Source: Bacteroidales bacterium UBA4293
GTDB taxonomy: Bacteria; Bacteroidota; Bacteroidia; Bacteroidales; Bacteroidaceae
Reading direction: 5' to 3'
NCBI GenBank assembly: GCA_002395835.1
Contig: DGVD01000005.1
Location: forward strand, 1-57,690
Length of the DNA: 57,690 bases
In this document: piece after piece, positions 50,322-57,690 of the stretch
How positions within the stretch are numbered: position 1 is the first letter of the stretch
Layout of the letters: each line of letters begins with the position of its first letter
Notes under the pieces: model-generated
Seen by the model: only the letters and a program-made list of their open reading frames with translations
What the model was told of the DNA's origin: nothing
Databases searched by the model: none
Position numbers and translations under genes: made by a program

Positions 50322-51203
50322 ATGAAGAAATCTTATCTGGCTATTGCTGCCGTCATTGCACTCATTCTGATAGGTGCCGTGGCATACTTGGGACTTAATT
50401 TAAAGCAGGCAAAGACTGAGAAAGCTGAAATGCAAGAGCTCATGGAACTGGACCGTATGGAAATGGAAAATGAATACCGCGGTTTCACCTTGCAGTATGA
50501 TGAGCTGAGAAACACCATCCAGAATGATACCCTGGCTCAGCAGCTGAATGCCGAAAGACAACGTGCACAGCAGTTGCTGGAGGAGTTGCAGCGTGTAAAA
50601 GCCAACGATGCCAACTATGTAGCTGAAATCAAGCGTCTGCGTAAGGAGCTGGCTGACGTGCGGGCTGTCATGCGTCACTATATTGCCCAGATTGATTCCC
50701 TGCAGCAGCTCAACAAGGCGCTGGTAGCAGAGAATACAGAAGTGAAGGCAAAATACAATCAGGCTACTACACAGATTTCCAACTTAAACACGGAGCGTGA
50801 GCAGTTGAAGGAAACGGTAAGCATCGCTTCCCAGCTCAATGCTACCGCCATCAGTGTCAGCCCACTGAACAAGCGTGGAAAAGTAGCCAAGAAAGTGAAG
50901 GATGTACGCTCCCTGGTGGTGAACTTCAACATCGCTCGTAACCCTACAGCTAAAGTAGGAGGAAGAAATGCTTACATCCGTATTCTAAAGCCCGACAATA
51001 CCCCACTGACCAATGGTGAGACTTGCAAGTACGAGGACCAGAACATTGAAGTCAGCATCAAAAAATACATCGAATACGATGGAGAAGAATTGGCTGTCAG
51101 CGGTATCTGGAATGTAGAGGAATATATGCAGGCTGGAACTTATCGGGTGGCAATCTTTGTAGACGAGCGAATGATTGGTTCTTCTAGCTTTACCTTGAAG
51201 TAA
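50322..51203 (+). CDS. Membrane-anchored coiled-coil protein of unknown function
   Basis: A 293-residue protein not assigned to a named function. Residues about 4-26 form one membrane anchor (AIAAVIALILIGAVAYLGL). Residues about 28-170 are a long coiled coil rich in Gln, Glu and Leu heptads. The C-terminal 110 residues form a beta-rich globular domain that starts near SLVVNFNIARNPTAKVGGRN and ends FVDERMIGSSSFTLK. The topology suggests a coiled coil reaching into the periplasm with a terminal binding domain. It ends one base before the ABC transporter start, so the two are co-translated. Confidence 0.8.
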   Translation: MKKSYLAIAAVIALILIGAVAYLGLNLKQAKTEKAEMQELMELDRMEMENEYRGFTLQYDELRNTIQNDTLAQQLNAERQRAQQLLEELQRVKANDANYVAEIKRLRKELADVRAVMRHYIAQIDSLQQLNKALVAENTEVKAKYNQATTQISNLNTEREQLKETVSIASQLNATAISVSPLNKRGKVAKKVKDVRSLVVNFNIARNPTAKVGGRNAYIRILKPDNTPLTNGETCKYEDQNIEVSIKKYIEYDGEELAVSGIWNVEEYMQAGTYRVAIFVDERMIGSSSFTLK

Positions 51204-51204
51204 C

Positions 51205-53046
51205 ATGAAACAATTCTTAAAAGTGCTCAGGCGATTCGTACCGCCGTATAAGAAATACCTGTTCCTCACGGTGTTCTTTAACCTGCTGTCGGCTCTCCTG
51301 AACATTTTCTCCTTTACCCTAATCATACCTATCCTGCAAATCCTCTTCAAGATTGAGGATGGGGCCCAATATGCCTATGTGCCTTGGACTGGGTTTGGAA
51401 ATATCAAGGACTTTGCCGTCAACAATTTCTACTATTACGTCAATCAGCTCATCGAGAATGTGGGCCCTAGCACCACCCTGCTGATACTGGGTCTGTTCCT
51501 GGCTTTTATGACTGCGTTGAAGACGGGAGCCTATTTCCTTTCATCAGCCACCATCATCCCTATCCGTACGGGAGTGGTGCGCGACATCCGCAATCAGCTG
51601 TATCATAAAATCCTCTCGCTCCCGATGGGCTTCTTCAGCGACGAGCGAAAAGGTGATATCATTACCCGAATGAGCGGTGATGTGCAGGAAGTGGAGAATT
51701 CCATCATGAGTAGTCTGGATATGCTCATCAAGAACCCCATCCTCATTATCGTCTACTTCACCACACTCATGGTGGTTAGTTGGCAGCTCACCGTATTCAC
51801 CCTCATTTCCGTTCCCCTCATGGGTTGGATTATGGGTGTAGTGGGTAAACAACTGAAACGGAAGTCCCTGACCGCACAGGCGCTATGGAGCAACACCATG
51901 TCCATTCTGGAAGAAACCTTGGGCGGCCTGCGCATCATCAAAGCCTTCAATGCAGAAGAGAAGATGGACAGCAAGTTCCGGAGCACCAATGAAGATTACC
52001 GAAATACTATCACCCGTGTGAACACTCGCCAGCAGATGGCTCACCCCATGAGCGAATTCCTGGGTACACTGCTCATCGTGATTGTCCTTTGGTACGGTGG
52101 AACCCTTATTCTAAACGGAAAAGGAAGCATTCAGGCACCCGACTTCATCTATTACCTGGTCATCCTCTATAGCATCATCAATCCACTGAAAGAATTCTCC
52201 AAGGCTAGCTACAACATCCCAAAAGGTCTGGCTAGTATGGAACGTATAGACAAGATTCTGAAGGCGGAAAACAATATCCCAGCTCCTCTCCATCCAAAGC
52301 ATATCGATTTGAAGCAAACTCCTTCTCTCATCGAGTTCAAGGACGTGTCTTTCAAATACGACCAAAAATGGGTGCTCCGTCACATCAACCTAACCATTGA
52401 GAAAGGCAAGACGATAGCCCTGGTAGGGCAAAGCGGTTCAGGAAAGTCCACCATGGTAGACTTGATTCCCCGCTTCTATGATGTGACAGAAGGAGAACTC
52501 CTCATCGCCGGCACCAATGTGCGTGAAGTGGAGTTCCATGAGCTCCGGGAACTGATGGGGAATGTCAATCAAGAGGCCATCCTTTTCAATGACTCCTTCT
52601 ACAACAATATCATCTTCGGTGTGAAGAATGCCACGAAGGAACAAGTCATCGAAGCCGCCAAGATAGCCAATGCCCATGATTTCATTATGGAAACAGAGCA
52701 AGGCTATGACACCGTGATTGGCGACCGTGGAAACAAGCTCTCTGGAGGCCAGCGCCAACGTATCAGCATTGCCCGCGCTATCCTGAAAAACCCATCCATC
52801 CTGATTCTGGATGAGGCAACATCGGCTTTGGACACCGAATCAGAGCGCTTAGTACAGGATGCCTTGGAAAAACTCATGAAGAGCCGAACCACCATTGCTA
52901 TTGCTCACCGCTTAAGCACCATCCGCAATGCAGATGAGATTTGCGTGCTCCACGACGGGCAGATCGTAGAGCGAGGCAAGCACGAAGAACTTTTAGCCTT
53001 GAATGGCTATTACAAGAAATTATGTGATATGCAGAGCGTGGAATAA
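51205..53046 (+). CDS. MsbA-like ABC exporter (permease-ATPase fusion)
   Basis: A 613-residue half-transporter. The N-terminal membrane domain (about 15-330) has six hydrophobic segments. The ATPase domain shows Walker A VGQSGSGKST, the signature LSGGQRQRIS, Walker B ILILDEATSALD and the switch histidine in AIAHRLSTIRNADE. Such homodimers export lipids or hydrophobic compounds; MsbA-type lipid A flipping is the leading guess, but drug or peptide export cannot be ruled out. It follows the coiled-coil gene by one base. No terminator is clear before the convergent OmpA-domain gene. Confidence 0.92.
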   Translation: MKQFLKVLRRFVPPYKKYLFLTVFFNLLSALLNIFSFTLIIPILQILFKIEDGAQYAYVPWTGFGNIKDFAVNNFYYYVNQLIENVGPSTTLLILGLFLAFMTALKTGAYFLSSATIIPIRTGVVRDIRNQLYHKILSLPMGFFSDERKGDIITRMSGDVQEVENSIMSSLDMLIKNPILIIVYFTTLMVVSWQLTVFTLISVPLMGWIMGVVGKQLKRKSLTAQALWSNTMSILEETLGGLRIIKAFNAEEKMDSKFRSTNEDYRNTITRVNTRQQMAHPMSEFLGTLLIVIVLWYGGTLILNGKGSIQAPDFIYYLVILYSIINPLKEFSKASYNIPKGLASMERIDKILKAENNIPAPLHPKHIDLKQTPSLIEFKDVSFKYDQKWVLRHINLTIEKGKTIALVGQSGSGKSTMVDLIPRFYDVTEGELLIAGTNVREVEFHELRELMGNVNQEAILFNDSFYNNIIFGVKNATKEQVIEAAKIANAHDFIMETEQGYDTVIGDRGNKLSGGQRQRISIARAILKNPSILILDEATSALDTESERLVQDALEKLMKSRTTIAIAHRLSTIRNADEICVLHDGQIVERGKHEELLALNGYYKKLCDMQSVE

Positions 53047-53077
53047 GATATCATTAATGGCATTTATACCTGTTATT

Positions 53078-54406
53078 TTACTTCTTAATAAACTCCACGC
53101 GTCGATTCTTAGCACGACCTGCTTCTGAGTTGTTGTCAGCCACTGGTTCATGCGAGCCTTTACCCACAGCACGGAGGTTGAACGGATCTACGCCCATGCT
53201 TTCGAGGACCTTCACCACTGCCTCAGCGCGCTGCTGTGAGAGCGGGTCGTTGATCTTGTCGGAGCCCTGGTTGTCGGTATGGCCCTGCACCTCGAAGCGG
53301 GCCGTCGGGTTCTTCTTCATATAGTCGGCCACCTTCTGGATCTCGGCCATCGACTCCGGCTTCAGCGTGGCCTTGCCCGTCTCGAAGAGGATGTTGTTGG
53401 TGACGAACTTACCCGTCTCGGCAATGGCCTTCTCTACGGCAGATGCATAATCAGTAGTATTACGTTCATACAAGGCGACTGCGCCCTTCGCCATTACAAT
53501 GTTTGTGATATAAACACCCTTATCACTATCCGAGCTACCCTCAAAACTCCACGCACGGGGCTGCTTCTGATTAGGGATGTTCACAATGCGAGAATAATTG
53601 AGATACATCTTGAAAGCACGCTTGTTAAATGAGAATGCAATGTGATTCCAGTCATTCTTCTTGAACACCTTTCTGATTGCCTCTCTACTTGTTTCTCCTG
53701 ATATTTCATTACCACTAGGATTCCAAGATCTCCAATCCCAAGCGATGGCATCGTATTCTCCCTTCTGATAATTGCCTGCGTTGGCAGTCTCGACACTCGT
53801 TTTTGTAACAAAGACTCTATCTTCTCCATTGCCGTCATAATTCTCACCAAAGAAGAAGATATCCAATGTGGAATCCCATCCGGAACCTTCCTGTGCGGGC
53901 TGAGAAAGTACATCAAACTCGATGGTAAACTCTTCTGGCAGATATTTCAAATCCTTCATCAAAGGCCTGATCCGGGTTCCCTCAATCTTGATGGCCTTCT
54001 TTCCTTTGATACTTACCACTTCGCATTCACTGCCCTCAAGCAAGTCCCACTTTGAGGGAAACTCACCCATCTGCTCGCCAGAGAGGTCATCATTGAAGAA
54101 CACGGTGCCTCCGCGTTTGAAGTCGCTCTTGGCTTGAATCTGAGCAAAATCAATTTGCCCATCCTCGGCAACATTGCCATTCTCTTCATCCTCTACGTCG
54201 GCTTCCTTCGACTTCTTACCCTTCTTCTTGCCGTCGAGCACTTCATCCATTGCATCCTCGGTCTCACGCTCCACCTTATTCTCAATCTTGCGCTTAGCAG
54301 CGTCTACAGCCTTGTCCTTAATCCGCTTCAGGATACCTTGAGCATCAGCTCCAGTGCTTATTGCGAACAGCAGCGCAATAGCCATCAGTAATCTCTTTGT
54401 ACTCAT
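53078..54406 (-). CDS. Secreted OmpA-domain protein with jelly-roll-like middle
   Basis: A 442-residue exported protein. The signal peptide covers about 1-23 (MSTKRLLMAIALLFAISTGA). A highly charged helical stretch follows (about 25-90, DGKKKGKKSKEADVEDEENG). Residues about 100-310 are beta-rich and look like a concanavalin/LamG-type jelly roll, with no confident family. An OmpA-like peptidoglycan-binding domain occupies about 330-442, with the diaminopimelate-binding D378 (GHTDNQG) and R393 (LSQQRA). The DNA coding the OmpA domain is far richer in G+C than the middle. It is divergent from the histidine kinase gene and shares its control region. Confidence 0.87.
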   Translation of the reverse strand: MSTKRLLMAIALLFAISTGADAQGILKRIKDKAVDAAKRKIENKVERETEDAMDEVLDGKKKGKKSKEADVEDEENGNVAEDGQIDFAQIQAKSDFKRGGTVFFNDDLSGEQMGEFPSKWDLLEGSECEVVSIKGKKAIKIEGTRIRPLMKDLKYLPEEFTIEFDVLSQPAQEGSGWDSTLDIFFFGENYDGNGEDRVFVTKTSVETANAGNYQKGEYDAIAWDWRSWNPSGNEISGETSREAIRKVFKKNDWNHIAFSFNKRAFKMYLNYSRIVNIPNQKQPRAWSFEGSSDSDKGVYITNIVMAKGAVALYERNTTDYASAVEKAIAETGKFVTNNILFETGKATLKPESMAEIQKVADYMKKNPTARFEVQGHTDNQGSDKINDPLSQQRAEAVVKVLESMGVDPFNLRAVGKGSHEPVADNNSEAGRAKNRRVEFIKK

Positions 54407-54449
54407 AATCTAATAGTTCTTGTTATCGGTTTTCCCATTATTTTTTACT

Positions 54450-54457
54450 CAAAGCTA
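54450..54457 (-). promoter_or_regulatory. -7 box of the OmpA-domain gene
   Basis: On the minus strand TAGCTTTG fits TAnnTTTG and is identical to the kinase -7 box. No TTTG -33 element is present; a palindrome (54480-54495) lies 22 bp upstream instead. Confidence 0.65.
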
Positions 54458-54479
54458 TACAATTTACCTAAAACCAGCT

Positions 54480-54495
54480 CCACCCAAATGGGTGG
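54480..54495. promoter_or_regulatory. Palindromic operator 1 (CCACCCAAATGGGTGG)
   Basis: A 16-bp inverted repeat with 6-bp arms CCACCC/GGGTGG and a 4-bp centre AAAT. It lies 22 bp upstream of the OmpA-gene -7 box, in the -33 position. Its reverse complement is exactly operator 2. It is probably a binding site for the adjacent NarL-type response regulator. Confidence 0.72.
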
Positions 54496-54519
54496 AATTA
54501 TGCGAAAGGGCCTAAATTT

Positions 54520-54535
54520 CCACCCATTTGGGTGG
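54520..54535. promoter_or_regulatory. Palindromic operator 2 (CCACCCATTTGGGTGG)
   Basis: The exact reverse complement of operator 1, with centre-to-centre distance 40 bp, close to four helical turns. It ends 21 bp before the kinase -7 box, where a -33 element would be. Confidence 0.72.
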
Positions 54536-54556
54536 TAATATGTAAGAATAAATGAG

Positions 54557-54564
54557 TAGCTTTG
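54557..54564 (+). promoter_or_regulatory. -7 box of the histidine kinase/regulator unit
   Basis: TAGCTTTG matches TAnnTTTG, 18 bases before the kinase ATG, so the leader would be about 12 bases. The -33 element is replaced by operator 2, which suggests activator-dependent initiation. Confidence 0.65.
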
Positions 54565-54582
54565 TAGCTAAACATAGCACAG

Positions 54583-56484
54583 ATGAGAAACACCAAACTG
54601 CCACTTTTATTGCTGCTGCTCATGCTAAGCCTGACGGCAAGTGCCTACACAGACCATCGCTACGCAAAAGTGGACTCGGCAGAGCAGGTGCTGATGACCA
54701 ACAAGCGAATCACAGACCAGCAGCGCATGGCCTACTACTACATCATTGTACGTGGTACGCTAGGACATGACACAGAGAAGCACAACCGCTACTGTCACTC
54801 CATGCTGGCGCTTACCTATAAGATGAACGCACTAAATATGCGTGAGAATGCCCTGAACCACCTGGGACTAGAGCACTATGGACAGGAACATTTTAAGGAG
54901 GCAGAGCACTACTTCCTCTGGGCTATCGCCGTAACCGACTCCATGAGGGGCGACAAGCGCTACACGCAAGCCGATATCGACGACAATTACTCACAGCTCT
55001 ACGGTGCGCTGGGCAACCTCTATAACCTGCAGGACAAGGCACTGCTCGCCATAGAATACTACCAGAAGGCACTGCCCATCTTCGAAAAGCACGGCTGGCT
55101 AGAGTCCCAAACCATCCTACACCACAACGTGGCTGAGCTTTGGCTCACCATGGGCAACAGCGAGAAGGCTGAACAGGAATACCTGCAAGCCATCAAGACA
55201 GGGACAGCTTCGGGCGACTCACTCATGATGGCCCTCCCCCGCAAAGGCCTCGTTAAGGTATATCTGGACCAGAACGACTACGAAAAAGTCCGTCAGACCA
55301 TCGGACCTGCCTATGACTACTACCATGCCCATCGCGGTGAAGAGCATCAGGACTATGCCGAAATACTCACCTCGATGGCAAAAATGAACCTGATGGACGG
55401 CCACGAAGATCTCATAAAAGCCAAGACATACATCCACGAAGCACTCTCTTATGCCGAGGATGAACTCATGTTCGAGACCAAGGCAGACATCTACGCAGCT
55501 GCTACCATGATTGCCATGAGGGAACATAACTGGCAGCAGGCCCTGAACTATGCCCTACAGTCGGTTCACGACAACGACGACGAAGCTACCTACAGCGATG
55601 TGGGCTGCTACGAGTTGCTGGCACAGATTTACATAGAACTGGGCGACAAACAGAAAGCTAAAGAATATACCAATAAGATACGCACCATGATGGAGCGCTT
55701 CGCCACGGAGAACTACCAAAGTGGGCTCTCGCAGATGGAGGTACTTTATGAGACTGAGAAGAAAGAAGCGCAGATAGAACGGATGGACATGGAGCGAAGA
55801 CAGCATCTGTGGCTATTGGGACTGGCTGTGGCTTTACTCATTGTTGTCATCGCCCTACTCATATATTTTCAACTGGCTCACCGCCGACAGAAGGAGTTGT
55901 TGGCAGCCCGTGTGGCTTTAGACACTGAGACCAAGGAACGGCGTATATTGGCCAGCGACCTGCACGACTCCATCGGTGGCATGCTTTCGGTGCTGCGACT
56001 AAAAATGGAGAATGATGCCTCGAAAGAAGAGACAATGCAGTTGCTCAATCATACGACAACTGAACTCAGGCGTGTAGCTCATCACCTGATGCCAGAAGAA
56101 CTGCTGCGAGGCGGGCTACGTCAGGCTCTAGCCGACTTTGCACTTTCGGTACCTGGCGCACAGTTCCACTACTTTTGTACCGATGACGTGCAGTTACACC
56201 AAGACTTGGAACTGGTACTCTATCGCTGTGCCTACGAACTAGTCAACAATGCCTTGCGCCACGCCGATGCACAACACATCAACATACAACTGATGCTTGA
56301 CAAACATGAGGTGACCCTTACAGTCAGTGACGATGGAAAAGGAATAGGAAATGAAGAGCGAAAAGAAAAGAGCGAAGAAGGCACAGGTCTACAGAATATC
56401 CGCAATCGCATCAGTCGCTTTGGAGGGAAACTGGACATCATTTCAACTGTAGGGACAGAAATCAACGTAACCATACCACTATGA
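54583..56484 (+). CDS. TPR-containing sensor histidine kinase (NarX/HPK7 type)
   Basis: A 633-residue membrane sensor. A signal peptide (RNTKLPLLLLLLMLSLTASA) leads into a periplasmic region of TPR repeats (about 80-400, for example YGALGNLYNLQDKALLAIEY). One membrane segment follows (about 405-428, LWLLGLAVALLIVVIALLIY), then a HisKA_3 dimerisation domain with phospho-acceptor H461 (DLHDSIGG). The C-terminal HATPase domain has N-box ELVNNALRHA and G-box DDGKGIG. TPR sensors of this kind detect periplasmic signals not yet defined. Its stop overlaps the regulator start by four bases, so the two form a cognate pair. Confidence 0.93.
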   Translation: MRNTKLPLLLLLLMLSLTASAYTDHRYAKVDSAEQVLMTNKRITDQQRMAYYYIIVRGTLGHDTEKHNRYCHSMLALTYKMNALNMRENALNHLGLEHYGQEHFKEAEHYFLWAIAVTDSMRGDKRYTQADIDDNYSQLYGALGNLYNLQDKALLAIEYYQKALPIFEKHGWLESQTILHHNVAELWLTMGNSEKAEQEYLQAIKTGTASGDSLMMALPRKGLVKVYLDQNDYEKVRQTIGPAYDYYHAHRGEEHQDYAEILTSMAKMNLMDGHEDLIKAKTYIHEALSYAEDELMFETKADIYAAATMIAMREHNWQQALNYALQSVHDNDDEATYSDVGCYELLAQIYIELGDKQKAKEYTNKIRTMMERFATENYQSGLSQMEVLYETEKKEAQIERMDMERRQHLWLLGLAVALLIVVIALLIYFQLAHRRQKELLAARVALDTETKERRILASDLHDSIGGMLSVLRLKMENDASKEETMQLLNHTTTELRRVAHHLMPEELLRGGLRQALADFALSVPGAQFHYFCTDDVQLHQDLELVLYRCAYELVNNALRHADAQHINIQLMLDKHEVTLTVSDDGKGIGNEERKEKSEEGTGLQNIRNRISRFGGKLDIISTVGTEINVTIPL

Positions 56485-57110
56485 GTATGAGGAAATACCG
56501 CATCGATGTACATCTCGTAGACGACCATACCATGTTTACTGAGAGTCTGGCCGAAGCCATTAACCGCAGCGAGGTGGCTCACGTCAGCAGTACATTCGCC
56601 ACGCTCGAAGCCTGTAAGCAGACGCTTATAAAAAGCCGTCCCGACGTGCTGTTGCTCGACATCTCCATGCCCGACGGGAGTGGTATCAACTTCTGTAAGC
56701 AGGTGATAGCCGATTACCCTAAAATACGGCTAATAGCTGTCACCGTCCACGATGAATACTCCGTCATACAACGCATGATGGATAGCGGTGCACACGGCTA
56801 CTTGCTGAAAAGCTCGCCCGTCGCAGAACTCATCAAGGCTATTCAGTGTGTATGGCGAGGCGGAAGGTATGTCAGTGCAGAGGTAGAAGAAATAATTCGC
56901 AAGTCCAAGGAACAAAACATATTCCTCACCCCTGTGGAGCGGAATGTCCTGCGTCTCATCTGCGACGGACTGACCAACCAGGAGATTGCCCCTCAGCTAT
57001 TCATGTCTGTTGAAACTGTCAACTGGTATCGAAAGCGTCTCCTCGCCAAATTAGGTGCCAAGAACACTGCAGGTCTGGTCACACTAGCCATGCGGGAAAA
57101 GTTGGTGTAG
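56481..57110 (+). CDS. NarL/LuxR-type response regulator
   Basis: A 209-residue DNA-binding response regulator. The receiver domain has the acidic pair VDDH, phospho-acceptor D60 (LLLDISMPDGSG), the switch Thr in AVTVHDE and Lys in YLLKSS. The GerE-type helix-turn-helix spans about 148-205 (LTPVERNVLRLICDGLTNQE). Regulators of this class bind inverted repeats as dimers, which suits the two palindromes upstream of the kinase gene. Its ATG overlaps the kinase stop; a second Met (residue 3) is also possible. A hairpin follows 24 bases downstream. Confidence 0.95.
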   Translation: MSMRKYRIDVHLVDDHTMFTESLAEAINRSEVAHVSSTFATLEACKQTLIKSRPDVLLLDISMPDGSGINFCKQVIADYPKIRLIAVTVHDEYSVIQRMMDSGAHGYLLKSSPVAELIKAIQCVWRGGRYVSAEVEEIIRKSKEQNIFLTPVERNVLRLICDGLTNQEIAPQLFMSVETVNWYRKRLLAKLGAKNTAGLVTLAMREKLV

Positions 57111-57133
57111 AGTAAGAATCTCAAATAAATAAT

Positions 57134-57160
57134 AAAGACTCGCTGGTCCAGCGAGCCTTT
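57134..57160. terminator. Probable terminator after the response regulator
   Basis: CTCGCT and AGCGAG form a hairpin extended by AAAG/CTTT across one mismatch. T tracts on both sides are short. It lies between convergent genes, so it may act in either direction. The stretch 57161-57370 holds nothing else I can support. Confidence 0.6.
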
Positions 57161-57370
57161 ATGATAATTCTACATGAATTCTTCTGTTATTGATAGGTTG
57201 CTATCAGTATATACACACTTCAAAGCAAACCGTTCACTATTTTGGCTGCAAAATTACATAAACCATTCCAGGCAGCAGAGAAATCTCCCTGACATATGTC
57301 TGACATTTACTGTTATGGATGGGGTAGTGTCGGCACAAAGGCCGACGACTGCCCATCGAAACGAGAGAGA

Positions 57371-57690
57371 TTATAGTCGGTTGCGCTCGCTTTGTCCGGC
57401 GTGGCTACCCTTATATCTGCTCTTCGTGGCATTGAACCGCCAAGATACATTGAACCCGATTCGACGGGCATCGCGATAAAGACGAAAGATATTTCTGTAC
57501 CCTATACCGCCATATGCCGTTCCTTCGTCGTATTTAGTGCGCAAGATGTCACTGGCGACGAGGGCTACATTGAGGCTTTTGTCCCGCAGGAATTGTTTGC
57601 TAAGGCGGAGGTCGAGACTTCCAGTTGTCTTGTCTATCCAATAGGCTGACTTCTGATAGGGAGTGATGCTTCCCGTTACATTCAGTATCC
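57371..57690 (-). CDS. Outer-membrane beta-barrel protein, C-terminal fragment (runs off the window)
   Basis: Read on the minus strand, bases 57690-57371 give an uninterrupted 105-residue C-terminus ending at TAA (57373-57371), in the frame that begins ILNVTGSITPYQKSAYWI. The strand pattern GSLDLRLSKQFLRDKSLNVA and the end IGFNVSWRFNATKSRYKG, then a short polar tail ending NRL, are typical of the TonB-dependent-receptor-like outer-membrane beta-barrel family (OMP_b-brl_3) of Bacteroidota. The start lies outside the window. It converges on the response regulator; whether it belongs to the same regulon is unknown. Confidence 0.75.
   Translation of the reverse strand, partial: ILNVTGSITPYQKSAYWIDKTTGSLDLRLSKQFLRDKSLNVALVASDILRTKYDEGTAYGGIGYRNIFRLYRDARRIGFNVSWRFNATKSRYKGSHAGQSERNRL

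Noticed and set aside
57174..57649. Two overlapping plus-strand open frames at the right edge
   Set aside because: The minus strand here encodes a convincing outer-membrane barrel C-terminus (57371-57690), and the plus-strand frames show no family features.
1..57690. tRNA, rRNA, CRISPR, insertion sequences, attachment sites or prophage genes
   Set aside because: No cloverleaf, regular repeat-spacer pattern, transposase or integrase reading frame was found. Intergenic gaps are short and mostly explained by promoters, leaders and terminators.

Overview
The window reads as a chromosomal segment of a Bacteroidales bacterium (Bacteroides/Prevotella-like). Three things point there: many promoters fit the Bacteroidota grammar TTTG-N19/20-TAnnTTTG; a MurF-Alr fusion and DUF4290, DUF2027-Smr and GSCFA genes are present; and the outer-membrane beta-barrel protein at the right edge ends in the form usual for that phylum. 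The genus cannot be fixed from the sequence alone. I found no tRNA, rRNA, CRISPR array, insertion sequence or prophage gene. Coding density is very high and no gene-free stretch exceeds 300 bases.

Layout. 1-11.4 kb: dnaG; then a leftward operon DUF1599 > DoxX/thioredoxin-like > tpiA > SPOR > folE; a secreted LysM/M23 peptidase; and leftward DJ-1 > ispD > recG, divergent from nadK. 11.4-24.5 kb: leftward GSCFA > murF-alr, divergent from dxs > trkA > trkH > manA, which ends at a strong terminator; then a large GH2 lipoprotein. 24.5-36.4 kb: leftward etfB > etfA > acyl-CoA dehydrogenase; rightward queA > Nudix > DUF2027-Smr; a leftward PurF paralogue without its glutaminase cysteine; groES-groEL. 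35-45.6 kb: leftward tsaB > DUF4290 > rimM > dxr > rseP > hisS, divergent from yicC > gmk > nadD > MORN > menA, which meets the leftward FAH-family gene > ispF. 45.6-50.1 kb: leftward rplM > rpsI > rpsB > tsf with two candidate RNA leaders, then a DcuB-type C4-dicarboxylate transporter. 50.3-53 kb: a coiled-coil membrane protein and an MsbA-like ABC exporter. 53-57.7 kb: a secreted OmpA-domain protein divergent from a TPR histidine kinase and its NarL-type regulator, then the 3' end of an outer-membrane barrel gene.

How they fit together. Much of the window is core metabolism. Three MEP isoprenoid genes (dxs, ispD, ispF) plus dxr are spread over four transcription units, with menA supplying menaquinone for the anaerobic respiration that the fumarate/succinate exchanger would serve. 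Peptidoglycan, envelope proteolysis, NAD synthesis and phosphorylation, and translation genes fill the rest.

The most unusual structure is the 176-bp region between the OmpA-domain gene and the histidine kinase. Two 16-bp palindromes, CCACCCAAATGGGTGG and its exact reverse complement, lie exactly 40 bp apart. Each sits 21-22 bp upstream of an identical TAGCTTTG -7 box, one facing each way, in the place of the missing -33 element. This looks like an activator-dependent divergent control region for the two-component system. Other points worth a look are the cysteine-less PurF paralogue that keeps all four presumed Fe-S cysteines, a possible two-state leader before rpsB, the composition jump at the OmpA domain boundary, and the tandemly duplicated DUF1599 protein.
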